A stretch of DNA of 64,000 bases from Dipteris shenzhenensis (GCA_047967505.1 CM106540.1); one strand, 5' to 3'. Counted from the first letter of the stretch, positions 9,596-20,367 are shown. Notes: generated from the sequence alone by a model not told the origin. Translations and numbers: made by a program.

Positions 9596-10257
9596 CGTTG
9601 GATTAATTAGAGAGAGAAAGAGAAAGAAAGAAAGATGTATTAACGTCCCCGGGAGGCCTTGTGGGCCTATGGGACAAAGTGCACAAACAAGAAGACTCAT
9701 ATACTGGAACAAAGGGCGTGCTAGGGCCCTTGCTGAGCTAATCTATGCTGATCTACTGAGCTCAAGAGCTAAAACAAAAACCAAATACAAACTGAAGCAA
9801 TCTGAGAGTTGGGACTCAAAAATGGAAGCCCAGCACAGTGGTGGCTCTCCGGTGAGTTGTGAAGATATCTCGGATCTGCGTCTGTCGAATTGTCTCACGT
9901 TGTGGCTGGGGATGCGATCTCCTTAATTTCTGAACATGCTAAGCTATGTCCAGAGTGACCCCTCGTCTCTGTCGGTCTCCCTTGAGGAAAGCTATCTTAG
10001 GTCGGACCTCAATTGAATATGCTCTGGGCGCTCTTTGTCTCGTGTGCAGTCTCTGTGTCCTACTCTCGATGGCACCGTGTCGGCTCTCTTTGCTAATCCA
10101 AGCTGCCATCGTATCAACTAGCTCCTCTACTCTGATATATCCTGGAGCTCACTCACATGTATAGAAGTCTGTGACGCATCATTGTGCTCGGTCAACCTCT
10201 ATATCTTGTCACCTAGTTGCCTCTTGCTACTCTCTAATTTGTCGTAGTAGTGTCTTC

Positions 10258-10900
10258 CTATGTCGGCGTATCTCCATCAGTTAAGAGCCAAACGTAGACC
10301 TGGTCATGGAAGTGGATTAGTTGTGAGAGTGGACCAAAGCCGCTCCCCTCCAAGTAGAGACAGGGGTAGTATCCCCGGGTCTCATAGTAGGCTGGACAGG
10401 CACAAAGAAAATGCTCCTCTGTCTCAACCACGCCCAGTGTCACCAAAAAACGCGTTTCGGGGCACCGAAACGCGAAGAAACGTTTCTAGACGAAACGTCG
10501 GAAACGGGCAGTTAGGCGAAACGTCTAGCTGTCAAAAAATCTGCCGCGATGGGTTTCTTTCTGAATTTGACCGTCGTTTTCGTTTTTTCGCTCCTCTCCC
10601 ACGCCGCTCCATTGCTTGCCTTGCTCCTAGTGCCTACCCTCTACTCTACCCTCTACTCTACCTTCTACTCTACCCTCTACCCTCCTCTACTCTCTACTCT
10701 CTACTCTACCCTCTACTCTCTACTCTACCCTCTACCCTCTACTCTGCATCATATATAACTTCTATAAAATATAGTATTTTTAGGCGTTTCTAGACGAAAC
10801 GCCTGTAAAAATCTAGAAACGGTGACACTGACCACGCCCAATGTGCATAACATGTAGACCCGTTGCTCTTTGGGTATATCTGTGGCTCTCCTGGCCCCAA
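10258..10900 (-). pseudogene. LINE copy A ORF2 C-terminus, split by a MITE
   Basis: The left part (minus strand, 10434 downward) reads VETEEHFLCACPAYYET, the ExHF...CP half of the zinc-binding motif. The first half (YMLCTLG) lies beyond the MITE, at 10860-10839. If the MITE and one copy of its 8-bp duplication are ignored, the two halves are in the same frame, and the order matches copy B. Confidence 0.7.
10435..10830. mobile_element. Non-autonomous hAT-like element (MITE), 396 bp
   Basis: The termini are exact 10-bp inverted repeats, CAGTGTCACC (10435-10444) and GGTGACACTG (10821-10830). They are flanked by a perfect 8-bp target duplication ACCACGCC (10427-10434 and 10831-10838). An 8-bp duplication and CAGTG-type ends are typical of hAT elements. 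Subterminal regions carry many GAAACG/CGTTTC motifs, including CGTTTCTAGACGAAACG on both sides, plausible transposase-binding repeats. The centre holds a CTCTACTCTACC minisatellite (10630-10745). No transposase is encoded. Confidence 0.88.
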
Positions 10901-11306
10901 TCCTTATCTGATGGGACGAAACCTACATCTGTCCAATGGTGATTCTCAGTGCATGTGAGACTCCTTTGTCCTTGAGATATTGGGGTTTGATGATGAATCC
11001 CTCCTTCAATACTCGTAGGAAGTAGTTGCAATAGAACGGATCTTGGTGGGAAGCTACTGGTCCCCCCCCTTCAAGTCCAAGATGTATGGAGTTGGAGGAG
11101 ATCTAACCATATGATATGGTTGATCTCATCTCGTGGGATCGACTCAAGTAGCGTGTCCATGTTGTGCTGAAAGGCGGAAAGTTTGTCCATCTGGATACCA
11201 TGCCTAGCTTGAGAGATCACTCCCTAGAAGGGTGCTGCATATATGGCAGTCGGCCACACTGAAGTGTCGAAGAGCCAAATTTTCATTTGTGGATTTTGAA
11301 AAAGTG

Positions 11307-12199
11307 CTATGAATCTCTAGGCGGGCCAAAGCACTTTGCCCTCGTGTAAGTCATGCCATGGCTGCTTGAGTCATCGTGAAGATGGGTCCTATGAGGATTG
11401 CTCCCAAGTATGTGTATCTCCACTGACTCACCTCGATAAGTGAAGCTATGTCGATGAAGCATTGCACGTAAGGTGTTGAATATCATAATCTTGGTCTTCC
11501 CAAGGTTGACTGTCGGGTCTCTCTGTGTGCAAAAAAACTCTAGGGCCCCTAGGTGTCTTTGCAACCCCTCTGCTAAAGATGATATGAGGACTATGTCATT
11601 GGTGTATAGCAATAGCTATATTATGAGGTCATCCAGTAGTAGTGATCCCTCGCCCCCTAGGCAATCTATGAAAGATGTGAGATCATCAATGTAGAGTCAG
11701 AAAAGAGTCGTGAGAGGGGACAACCCTACTTTACCCCTATCGTTCTCTCGATCTAATTCGATAAACCACCTCGACCACAGACTCTCCCTCTAACGGACTC
11801 ACAAAGGCATATCACACCCCAAATTAGAGTCTCTTGAATATGCATCTCCTGTAGTCTCCTAATCATGCGGGAGCGTGGGATGGTGTCAAATGCCTTCTAA
11901 AAGTTGACAAAGAAAGTATAGAATTTATGGTGTTTGGACTTTGCCTCGTCAATGACAGCCCTCAAAGTGAAGATGTGATCAAGAGTATAATGCTACCTCC
12001 GGAATCCTACCTGCAACGGCTGCCCTTGAGCCTCTATGTGACTGTTGATCTCCCTCTCTAGCATTGATTCATAAACCTTGGCCAATGTGTGGCCAATCAT
12101 GAGGGTGCGATAATTACTAGTATCCATGGTGTCTCCTACTTGTGTATCGCTATGATAGTGGTAGTGCTCCAAGCATGTGAGAGCCGTGGCATATAGCAT
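11307..12199 (-). pseudogene. LINE copy A reverse transcriptase fragments
   Basis: Around 12150-11993 the frame reads NYRTLMIGHTLAKVYESML, the RT block usually written NYRPI...KILE. Around 11606-11595 it reads YTNDIVLIS, the equivalent of YADD, with the first catalytic Asp replaced by Asn. NLGKTKIMIFN follows, the conserved block after the active site. Stops and frame changes separate the blocks. Confidence 0.7.
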
Positions 12200-12699
12200 G
12201 GTTGATTATTTGTATTAGAAGTGGGGCTAAGACCTCCTTCGCATGTGCAAAATGCTCAGTCTGTAGGTCCTCTTGATCCTACACTTTTCGATTATGTAGC
12301 TGATGGAGTGCAGCCTACACATTGTGTGTATTGAACAAGTGAGAGGTAGTGGGCTTGGGCATAGAGGACATGTCCGATGGTGCCTGCATGAGAACATCAT
12401 ATAGAGAGCATGCATGAGTGTACCACACATCCAGATCATTGATGGGAATAGGTGGCTTCCCCTCTGATAGAAGCCCCCATCCAGTTGTCGAGTCTCCTCC
12501 TTAAAATGATCTAATCATCTTGTGTGTGAGAAAGGCTCGCCTCTTACGATGTGTCAGTGGTGTCAGAAGACCCAATGTGCCTCAGATGCTGTCAAATAGC
12601 CGAGGGCTTGCTCCTGTGTGAGATGGGCTCTCACCTCTCTACACTTGTCATTGATCCATGCATTTTGAGGCATCTTCCCATCTCGGGCCCCGTCTGGAT

Positions 12700-12965
12700 C
12701 GTGTAAGGAGCAACACGATAACTTAGCAACAATGCAAGACATGGAATGTGTAAAATACATATTACAGAAAGCGCATAGAATGGAAGAGACAAAGAGATAC
12801 TGATGAACATGGTTCACCCAGTTTGGGCTACATCCACGGAGAAACAACCGGGCTTGCTTCTTAATATCCAACAAGCGAAAAGATACAAGATATAGGAAGT
12901 ATATCCACTGCTCTCCTGCTACATGAGCCACACCCTTATCTTACAATTTTCAACACACAACTCAT
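12700..12965. other. Possible small LTR/TRIM-like insertion in LINE copy A
   Basis: LINE coding character stops here and resumes outside. The stretch contains TGGTTCACCCAGTTTGGG followed by CTACATCCACGG, wording I associate with LTRs of some plant copia and TRIM elements. Ends resembling TGTAAGGAGC and TTTTCAACA could be TG...CA termini, but no target duplication was found. Confidence 0.3.
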
Positions 12966-13029
12966 AAGCAACTCATGCACGTATTTTTGGCTTCGGGAGC
13001 ACTACCCCCAACCCCCCCCCCCCTAGGGG

Positions 13030-13560
13030 GGCCAAATGCATATCACAGGCCCCTCCTTGGAACCCCCCAGCACAGAGATACGGAAGGCCAAGTATGAGTG
13101 GCTAGCTTTTAGTCGAGGAGGAGGGTGGTTATAATGAGGTCGTGTATCCGCCGCGAGGCAAGGGCTAATGGGCCCAATACATAGTCCACTGTACTTGTTC
13201 CCCCGCCATGTGGGAAACAAGTTGAGTTCCCCAAATAATGGCCATCTCTAAAGACCATTGTAGATGATGAGGTCATGGGGACTGCCCCCAACTCAAGTAA
13301 AGTTGCTCATACCCTGTCATATGTGAGGCATCTATGGAGTGTCTCAGTATCCTGAGCTCTGCTACATCTAGCTCTGGAACCATGTGGAGATCTCTCTCAT
13401 ATGTGAAGTCTAGCAGACCCACTTGTCTATCTACTATCCATGCATTGAAGTCCCCCAAAAGGAGGGCATCTACCTACCTAGAGAACTCTGTGACATCATC
13501 ATGTATCATCTCATACGGGCTCTATCCCTCTGTAGTGACCTCACGTGCATATGATGACAT
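13030..13560 (-). pseudogene. LINE copy A AP-like endonuclease fragments
   Basis: LLGDFNAWI (about 13470-13440) is the GDFN motif of apurinic-type endonucleases. TSTVDYVLG (about 13205-13180) is the later S-x-(I/V)-D motif. The final SDH block has decayed. A C-rich run (13008-13023) marks the 3' edge of the recognisable domain. Confidence 0.65.
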
Positions 13561-13853
13561 GTCTAGGGGAAAGTAGCACACTACAATGAAGATCGATCGG
13601 ACATCTAGTAGCTAGAATCAAATCCACATATGGCGTGCATGCTCCTCTCTTCGTACCGCAGATATTAGCGGTGTCAGATGTTTTTTGAAATGTGCAGCCA
13701 CGCTTCTATAGCATCGTACCCCTCTTCAATTCCTTCATATGAGAGTTACTACCATGTGTATTTTGTCACTATGGCAAGCCCCTCTCAGGGATCTCATGTG
13801 TCTTAGTGTAGAAGATAATGTCCCTATCTGGAGAGAGTGAGTGAAAGAGACAA

Positions 13854-13854
<1 letters not shown>

Positions 13855-13906
<52 letters not shown>
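13855..13906. repeat. (GA)n microsatellite
   Basis: A near-pure GA tract at the 5' side of LINE copy A. A second GA tract lies at 14303-14338. Confidence 0.9.
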
Positions 13907-13909
<3 letters not shown>

Positions 13910-14296
13910 AAGTTGCATCAGTTTGATATTGATTATGTAGGCTTGGATTTAAAAATCTTTGATTAGGCATTACCCAATGATCGAATGCCCACTTTCTTTC
14001 CTACCTTATTTAATTAACCTTTTCCAATTTCGAGTTTTGCTTAACTGGGTCATCAATAGTAGAATAATGTGGTGAAATAAGTTGCTAGGATGTATTTTCA
14101 AGTGTCTTGTTCCTCTTGTGATCCTAGGCACGATAAGTGGAATAGATACTTGTGCATACATGGATAAGGAAATGTGCTTGCATGAAGAGTGCGTTTTTAC
14201 GAGATTAGTGGATGCTTATCAAACAACAATGATCTCCCTTTCATTTTCTGCTAGGGGCAACTTCTCGTCACAAAGGTCGGGGGGGAGAGAGAGGGG

Positions 14297-14342
<46 letters not shown>

Positions 14343-14450
14343 ATCTAGGCTACAAGGTTGGTTCTCTAGGGTTTCAATGAATTTTCACTCTCTTGCACTA
14401 CATTATTGGTGCTAAGTTTCACTTGTATTCTCCTTCAAGAACTTCATGGA
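13907..14450. other. Spacer between LINE A and element X1
   Basis: No domain is seen in the open frame at 14082-14348, which runs into a (GA)n tract at 14303-14338. The last five bases, ATGGA (14446-14450), are the target duplication of X1. Confidence 0.5.
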
Positions 14451-15934
14451 TGTTAGACTCTGTGCCAACATGGACTTAGGTAGAACAGAATGTGTGTGTA
14501 GAGAGTAGCGGCAAAGCTCCGCTTGTACTTGCATAAGGCTAGAAATAATCCCTCTTAGAAATCCAATTTGCATGTTCTATATGCAAGTTCTACATACGAC
14601 TTGTACATGCGAGTTCTACATGCAAGTTCTACATACGACTTCTACATATAGAAAGAGAATGTGATACAACTTCTACATATGACTTCTACATGTAGAAAGA
14701 GAATGTGTTACAACTTCTACATGCGAGTTCTACATGTAGAAAGAGAATGTGTTACAACTTCTACATGCGAGTTCTACATGTACAAAGAGAATGTGTTACA
14801 ACTTCTACATACGACTTCTACATGCAGAAAGAGAATGTGCAACAACTTCTACATATGACTTCTACATGTAGAAAGAGAATGTGTTACAACTTCTACATAC
14901 GACTTCTACATGTAGAAAGAGAATGTGTTACAACTTCTACATACGACTTCTACATGTAGAGAGAGAATGTGTTACAATTCCTACATGCAGAGAGAGAAGC
15001 TCTCCAACTTGTATAAATACCCCATAATGGAATGAAGCCCACACTCTTTGGGGCATTGTGTTGAGTTCTACTTTGGTATTCCAAGCAATTGTCTCAAGTG
15101 TCTATGCTTCCTTGCACTCCATGTTCAAAAGCATGTCCTAACCTTGCAACTCCTCCTCCCCTCTTCTCCAACCTTGCAACCCATCCTCTCCCTCTCCTCC
15201 TCCCTCCTCCTCCTCCCTTCTCCTCCTCCCTCTTCCTCCTCCTCCTCCCTCCTTCTCCTTCCTCCTCCTCCTCCCTTCTCCTCCCCCCTCCTCCTCCTCC
15301 TCCTCCTCCCTCCTCTCTCTTCTTTCCCCCATGCTCTTACACCTTCTTCCTCTCCCACTCCTATGCTTCCCCTAAACCCTTAGTTCCTCAACCCTTAATC
15401 TCCATGATCTACAAGGGAGATGAGTTCTCCACCATGTACTCTACTCTAAACCTTAGAACCTTGTCTAACTCTAAAACTCCTTCTAAACCGTGCAACTCCT
15501 TCTAAACCTTGGAACTCCTTCTAACCCTGGAACCTCCTTCTAAACCTTGGAACTCGTTCTAAACCCTGCAACTCCTTCTAAACCTTGGAACTCCTTCTAA
15601 CCCTGGAACCTCCTCCTAAACCTTGGAACTCCTTCTAAACCGTGGAACCTCCTCCTAACCCTTAAACTCCTCCTAAACCCTACAACCCCCAATGAAGGCA
15701 AAAGGCTTCATTACCTCAATCATGATGATACACATTCCTTTTACACATGCATGCACTTTGTTTGCTTACCACACTTAAGCCTATGTCTATCTCCGGAACA
15801 TGACTCAAGGTCCTAAGCTACACATATACTACAACTGATAACCTCGATATATCTATAGGTGACAAAAAGCCTCAGAACCCTGCATACTGAGAATACCCAG
15901 TTCTTCCTACGAAAGAAGTAGGAAAGAACCAACA
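14451..15934 (+). repeat. X1 5' LTR (about 1.48 kb)
   Basis: Starts TGTTAGACTCTGTGCC and ends GAAAGAACCAACA (TG...CA). Internal features in order: a 44-bp minisatellite, CCTCCT triplet tracts (15180-15320), degenerate ~22-bp repeats around CTAAACCTTGGAACTCC (15440-15690), and a short hairpin (15691-15712). It is recognisably the same as the X2 LTRs, which lie in the opposite orientation. Confidence 0.85.
14637..14988. repeat. 44-bp minisatellite, eight units
   Basis: GACTTCTACATGTAGAAAGA recurs every 44 bases from 14637 through about 14945. Each unit includes GAATGTGTTACAACTTCTAC. Because 44 is not a multiple of three, the open frames across it are artefacts. Related wording (AAGTTGTAACAC, CATTCTCTCTC, CATGTAGAAG) fills the equivalent part of the X2 LTRs. 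Confidence 0.9.
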
Positions 15935-15936
15935 TT

Positions 15937-15954
15937 TGGTGCTGCTGCCAGGGA
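15937..15954 (+). promoter_or_regulatory. X1 primer binding site
   Basis: TGGTGCTGCTGCCAGGGA begins two bases after the LTR end. It is a mutated form of the X2 primer site and resembles the PBS complementary to the 3' end of tRNA-Asp in many plant gypsy elements. Confidence 0.6.
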
Positions 15955-16589
15955 CACTTGCATCTCAAGTAGCGAGTAAACATATGCAGGTATGTGTAAA
16001 AAAACAAACTACTTCGAACTTTCATAGACATAACACTCAAGGGCAAGGAGAGTAAATTTTTTTTTTTCATTTCTAGCTAAACATATCTACACCAAGCATC
16101 AACCTTGGGTTACTACCTTAAGAAATTTTCTTTATTTCATAAATAGAAGCCACATGAGAAACAATCAGGCCAGGTAGCAGACACGAATGCGTAGAGCTTG
16201 CAATTTTGATCATTTCACCTTTTTGCAAAAGAGCAAACCAAGCTATCCATAAAGAGTTATGGCTCAAGAAGAGTTTAGGATTTCACCCTAAACCTAAACT
16301 CATTTCCTATAAAAACCCACTCCACCCTCTCATTCTTCATCTTTCACATTGTGCCTCCATCCTCCTCTTCATTCCGAGCCCTACGCAAGACACTCCTCCC
16401 TCTCCATCGACCACCACCTTACTCCCATCCTCACATTGTAAGTGACTTTGAGACTATCTTGTAGCAATAACCTAGCCATCCACCCACCGTCATGGTTCTT
16501 CAACAATCCTGTTACATCGAGAAAGACTTGGAGAGCATTCAGGTGACCACCTCTTCCTCCCTTTGGATTTCCGTTCGTCAAATTTTTCT

Positions 16590-16793
16590 CTTCTTTTTTT
16601 TCCCCCTCCCATTTCCACCACCCCCTCCCCCCCTCCCCCTTTTCCCCCTCCATTTCCACAACCCCCTCCCTCCTTCTCCCCCCTCCATCTCCACCACCCC
16701 CTCCCACCCTCCCCCCTTCCCCCTCCATTTCCACCACCCCCTTCCCCCCTCCCCCCTCCCCCCTCTATCTCCACCACCCCCCTCCTCCTTTCC

Positions 16794-16837
<44 letters not shown>

Positions 16838-17102
16838 CTTTCTCTCTCTTTCCCTCCCCCTCTCTCTTTCTTTCTCTCTCTATCCCTCCCCTTTCTCTCT
16901 CTCTCTCTCTCTCTCTCTTTCCTTCCCCCTTTCTCTCTCCTTCTCTCTGTCTTTCCCTCCCCCTTTCTCTGTCCTTCTCTCGCTCTATCCCTCCCCTTTC
17001 TCTCTCCTTCTCTCTCTCTCTCTTTCCCTCCCCCTTTCTCTCTCTTCTCTCTCTCTATCCCTCCCCATTTCTCTCTCTTCTCTCTCTCTTTTCCTCCCCC
17101 TT

Positions 17103-17162
<60 letters not shown>

Positions 17163-17170
17163 CCTCCCTC

Positions 17171-17213
<43 letters not shown>

Positions 17214-17228
17214 CTCTCTCTACCATCC

Positions 17229-17286
<58 letters not shown>

Positions 17287-17330
17287 CTTGCCCCTCTCCC
17301 CCCTCCCCCCACCCCCCGCCCTCCCCACGA
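16590..17330 (+). repeat. Pyrimidine-rich leader tract of X1
   Basis: About 740 bases of almost pure C and T on the element's sense strand: first CCCCCTCC / CCATTTCCACCACC units, then (CT)n with one short (TA)n. Long frames across it encode only Pro/Ser/Leu runs and should not be called genes. A GC-rich stretch (17330-17715) follows. Confidence 0.9.
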
Positions 17331-17721
17331 CGGCGCTTCGTAGAGCCGCCCAGTAACGGTGTCGCCCGTCGCCCCGCCCCCCGTGCGCCATCCCACAATG
17401 GTGCCACTCGTCGCCCCACAGCCCGCTGCCCCCCTCGCCACTACTGCCCCGTCCGCTCGTCGCCCGGCCCCCTCCCCCTAACCTCCCTCACCACCCTCCC
17501 TTCCCCCTACCCTCCACCCCCCAGCGTCGCCGCAATGACCTCTCCGCTCACTCTTGTCCCCTCTCCCCTCCCCTCCCTTGCCCCCCCCTGCTCGCCCCCT
17601 CCCCTCTTCTCTCCCCTCCCCTGCAAGCCCCCGCCCGCCCCCTCCCCTCTTCCCCCTGCCACCCTTGCAACCCCCGCCTCGTGTCGCCACCGCGAATGCC
17701 CCCCCCACAGTGTACCAAAAA

Positions 17722-17960
17722 AAAAACTAACCTAACTAAAAACTAACTTTAGCTAGGTTAGTTGGTTAGCTGGGTTAGTTAACTGCCATTAGGTTAGGTT
17801 AGTTAGGCTAGTTAACTATCGTTAGGTTAGGTTAGTTAAGTTAGTCTAACCTCAGTTAGGTTAGACCAACTCTTAAGTTAGTAACTAACTACAGTTAGTC
17901 AAACCTCCAAGTTACAATAACTAGGAGGATATAGGTTAGTTAACATAACTAGATTAACTT
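17722..17960. repeat. TTAGG/CTAAC degenerate repeat
   Basis: Irregular reiteration of GTTAGGTTAG and CTAACTA blocks. X2 has the same kind of stretch at the same relative place (49795-50085). It resembles telomere-like wording but has no fixed unit. Confidence 0.7.
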
Positions 17961-18417
17961 GGTTCCAACCCCTCAGTTGGACCTAAAGTCCATTCACACC
18001 ACCCTTAGGACCCCCCCAAAAAAAGCAACTTTTACCCCTTCTTTAACCCCTCCTAACTCATCCATTTGGAACGCAAACTGAACCCCGTTTGAACCTAGAT
18101 TTCACACGCAAAAACACCACGCTATGGGGTATTTTTCCAGCCCATTGCACACCATTTCGGCATCCCTAGTACTTGCTCATTCGCGCCCCCGTGTGGGCCT
18201 CATTTCGCATATATTTGCTCATATCTTCATGCCGTGACCTCCGATTAACAATCCGTCTGCACCAGCACAGTTCCCTACACATGTAAGACAAATCTTATGC
18301 ACATTAGTAGCATGATGGTCCTTACACACACTAACACCACTCTAACCCTCCCAACAACACTACATCCACACCCACATTTGTGGCAGAGACACCCTTGGCA
18401 AATCTTGCCCAATCTGC

Positions 18418-20098
18418 ATGCAGCTACGTTTCGACCAACGCCTTCAACTCCAATGCTCACCAAATCCACATATAGCTCCGCTGCAACAACCACCCTCGCC
18501 AATCCTCTACCCCGAATCCCCCCTTGAGATTCAACCATTCTCTTTAACTCCTCCACGACCCAAGATGGCTGGACACCATCATGACAATGATGGGGATATC
18601 GACCTCGATGCAGAGACTGACAATTTCTTTAATAGAATAAATAATAACAATCACGAGAGATGCCCCTTGGGAAAAGTGGAACTTCCCAAATATGATGGTA
18701 GGGGAGATCTAGCCCGCTTTCTCCAGCATTTTGATGCCGCATGCCTTAACTGATGGCGCAGGTGGCGATCAATCCCATGAAACCAAGGTGGCTTGGTTTC
18801 CCATGGCCTTAACTAATGAAGCATCTGAATGGTATCTAGACCTTCTAGTGGAAGAGCATGCCACATGGGACCTACTTTAGATGGAACTTAAAAGACGCTT
18901 TCAAACGGAGAAGCTACAAGATGATCCCGCTCTCCAACTAAGCAAGATCGAACAAGGCTGGTGAGAAGATGTACGCACGTACCTAGGTAAGATGAAGAGA
19001 TTAATTGCCAAATGTGACCCACGCTAAGATGCAAAGTACCTCACGGCATGGTTCATAGCAGGACTAAGAAAGAAAATCCGAAAGGATATGAAAAAGATTA
19101 GTAGCTATGAAACATTTAGTGCTGCTCGTGCGGCAGCCATTGACATCGAGGATGGCATGACTGACTCAGACTCTAGCAGTGATGACAGCAGATCTAGTAC
19201 ATGAGATAAGCGCTCGAGAAAGGGCAAATCAAAGGACATTGCCGAAACATCAAATGAAGATCACCTAGAGGCCATGACCATGAAGCTGAAAGAAGACATG
19301 ATGCAAGCCATGGAACAAAAACTTCACTTATCTCAGCCGCCAACTCAGACATATCCACGGCGAGAAAATGTATGGTGTCCACATTGCATGGTCAATCATA
19401 CAGCAAATGAGTGCATGGTGCTAAGAGCCCGGATCACTGCACAAGCAAATTCACCACCAAGGTTGTGGTGCCATATATGCGTCGTCGGCAGCCATGATGA
19501 GAACAGTTGCATCTTTAACATGCGCAACTGCCCGCCTCGCCCTCAACAATACCAAGCGGTACCCATGCCAATATACAGGCAACCGGCACTTGCATAAGTG
19601 CCCCTAGCTCCGAGGCTAAATCGTGTTCCCGTTCAGACACATTTCCCACAACTACTCAGGAATCCGAATCCACGACCATATCCAAGAGCACCAAATCCAG
19701 CTCCTCATGTAGTTTCCATACATCAATTACAAGCCGAGGAAGTAGACTCGCCATTTGAGTATGAAGCAGAGTACCCAGTGTACTATGTAGAAGGTGCAGA
19801 GGGTCTAATACCAGTTTATGCAAATCAAATACGTCCCAACACATATCAAGCACTAATCAAGTGCTACGGTTGTGGCGAAAATCACCGGATCATAGAGTGC
19901 CCTCATTGTGGTAGCCCTGCTACTTTCCAACCACTCTGCAGAGATTGTGGCATTGGACATGCCTGTATGGATTGTCCCATGAGAAATAAGATCCGAGAAC
20001 AAACAAAAATTAAGCCTGATGTCCCCATCGGCATCATTGGGGTGGACCATCAAAGTCTGGGTCCGGCAAGTGTAAAACCACATCCTCCTAACCCTTAA
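18418..20098 (+). pseudogene. Gypsy-type gag with four zinc knuckles, broken
   Basis: The frame opens at ATG 18418, though an upstream frame is also open. The N-terminal part includes VELPKYDGRGDLARFLQHFD and, after a stop (18751) and frame change, KVAWFPMALTNEASEWYLD. These are the matrix/capsid blocks of the retrotransposon_gag family. Further stops follow. The distal part (19274-20098, one TAA at 19595) carries four Cys/His units: 19376-19414 (CX2CX3HX4C), 19469-19510 (CX2CX4HX4C), 19862-19900 and 19937-19975 (both CX2CX3HX4C). These would bind the RNA genome during packaging. Sequence is lost immediately after the last knuckle, at the deletion junction. Confidence 0.75.
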
Positions 20099-20367
20099 AC
20101 TACACCTAAACCCTACAACCCCCAATGAAGGCAAAAGCCTTCATTACCTCAATCATGATGATACATGTTCCTTTTACACATGCATGCACTTTGTTTGCTT
20201 ATGACACTTAAGCCTATGTCTCTCTTCGGAACACGACTCGAGGTCCTAAGCTACACATATACTACAACTGACAACCCCAATATATCTGTAGGTGACAAAA
20301 AGCCTCAGAACCCTGCATACTGAGAATACCCAGCTCTTCCTATGAAAGAAGTAGGAAAGAACCAGCA
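20085..20367 (+). repeat. X1 3' LTR remnant
   Basis: Matches the last ~285 bases of the 5' LTR (15648-15934), including the hairpin (20124-20145), and ends in AGAACCAGCA just before the target duplication. Confidence 0.85.

Larger units (their letters stand above)
9597..13850 (-). mobile_element. LINE-type non-LTR retrotransposon (copy A), decayed
   Basis: Read on the minus strand, the order is endonuclease (13.56-13.03 kb), reverse transcriptase (12.2-11.3 kb), C-terminal zinc-binding motif (10.9-10.26 kb), 3' UTR, and a GAAA-type tail at 9596-9640. Frameshifts and stops are frequent throughout, so it is dead. It is interrupted by a hAT-like MITE at 10435-10830 and apparently by another insertion near 12.70-12.97 kb. 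A (GA)n tract lies at its 5' side (13855-13906). Confidence 0.75.
14451..20367 (+). mobile_element. Ty3/gypsy-type element X1, internally deleted
   Basis: Plus-strand element with a 5' LTR (14451-15934), tRNA primer site, pyrimidine-rich leader, decayed gag (18.4-20.1 kb) and only the last ~280 bases of the 3' LTR (to 20367). Both outer ends carry the 5-bp target duplication ATGGA (14446-14450 and 20368-20372), so the outer ends are original. The deletion, which removed pol and most of the 3' LTR, is internal. The junction near 20085 lies in CCTCCTAACCC, a sequence also present at the matching place in the 5' LTR (about 15648). Without protease, RT or integrase it could move only if helped. 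Confidence 0.85.

Noticed and set aside
13008-13023. C-run as an element end or poly(C) tail
   Set aside because: No duplication or terminal repeat is associated. A simple homopolymer run next to CTAGGGGGG is enough to explain it.
14661-14959. Frames with repeated CRKRM/NFYM text
   Set aside because: They are translations of a 44-bp minisatellite, and 44 is not divisible by three.
16492-17735. Long frames encoding Pro/Ser/Leu or Arg/Glu/Gly repeats (up to 390 aa) on both strands, also at 27437-28991 and 50029-51602
   Set aside because: They run through pure pyrimidine or GC-rich leader tracts in several phases and on both strands at once. The absence of stops is a compositional effect.
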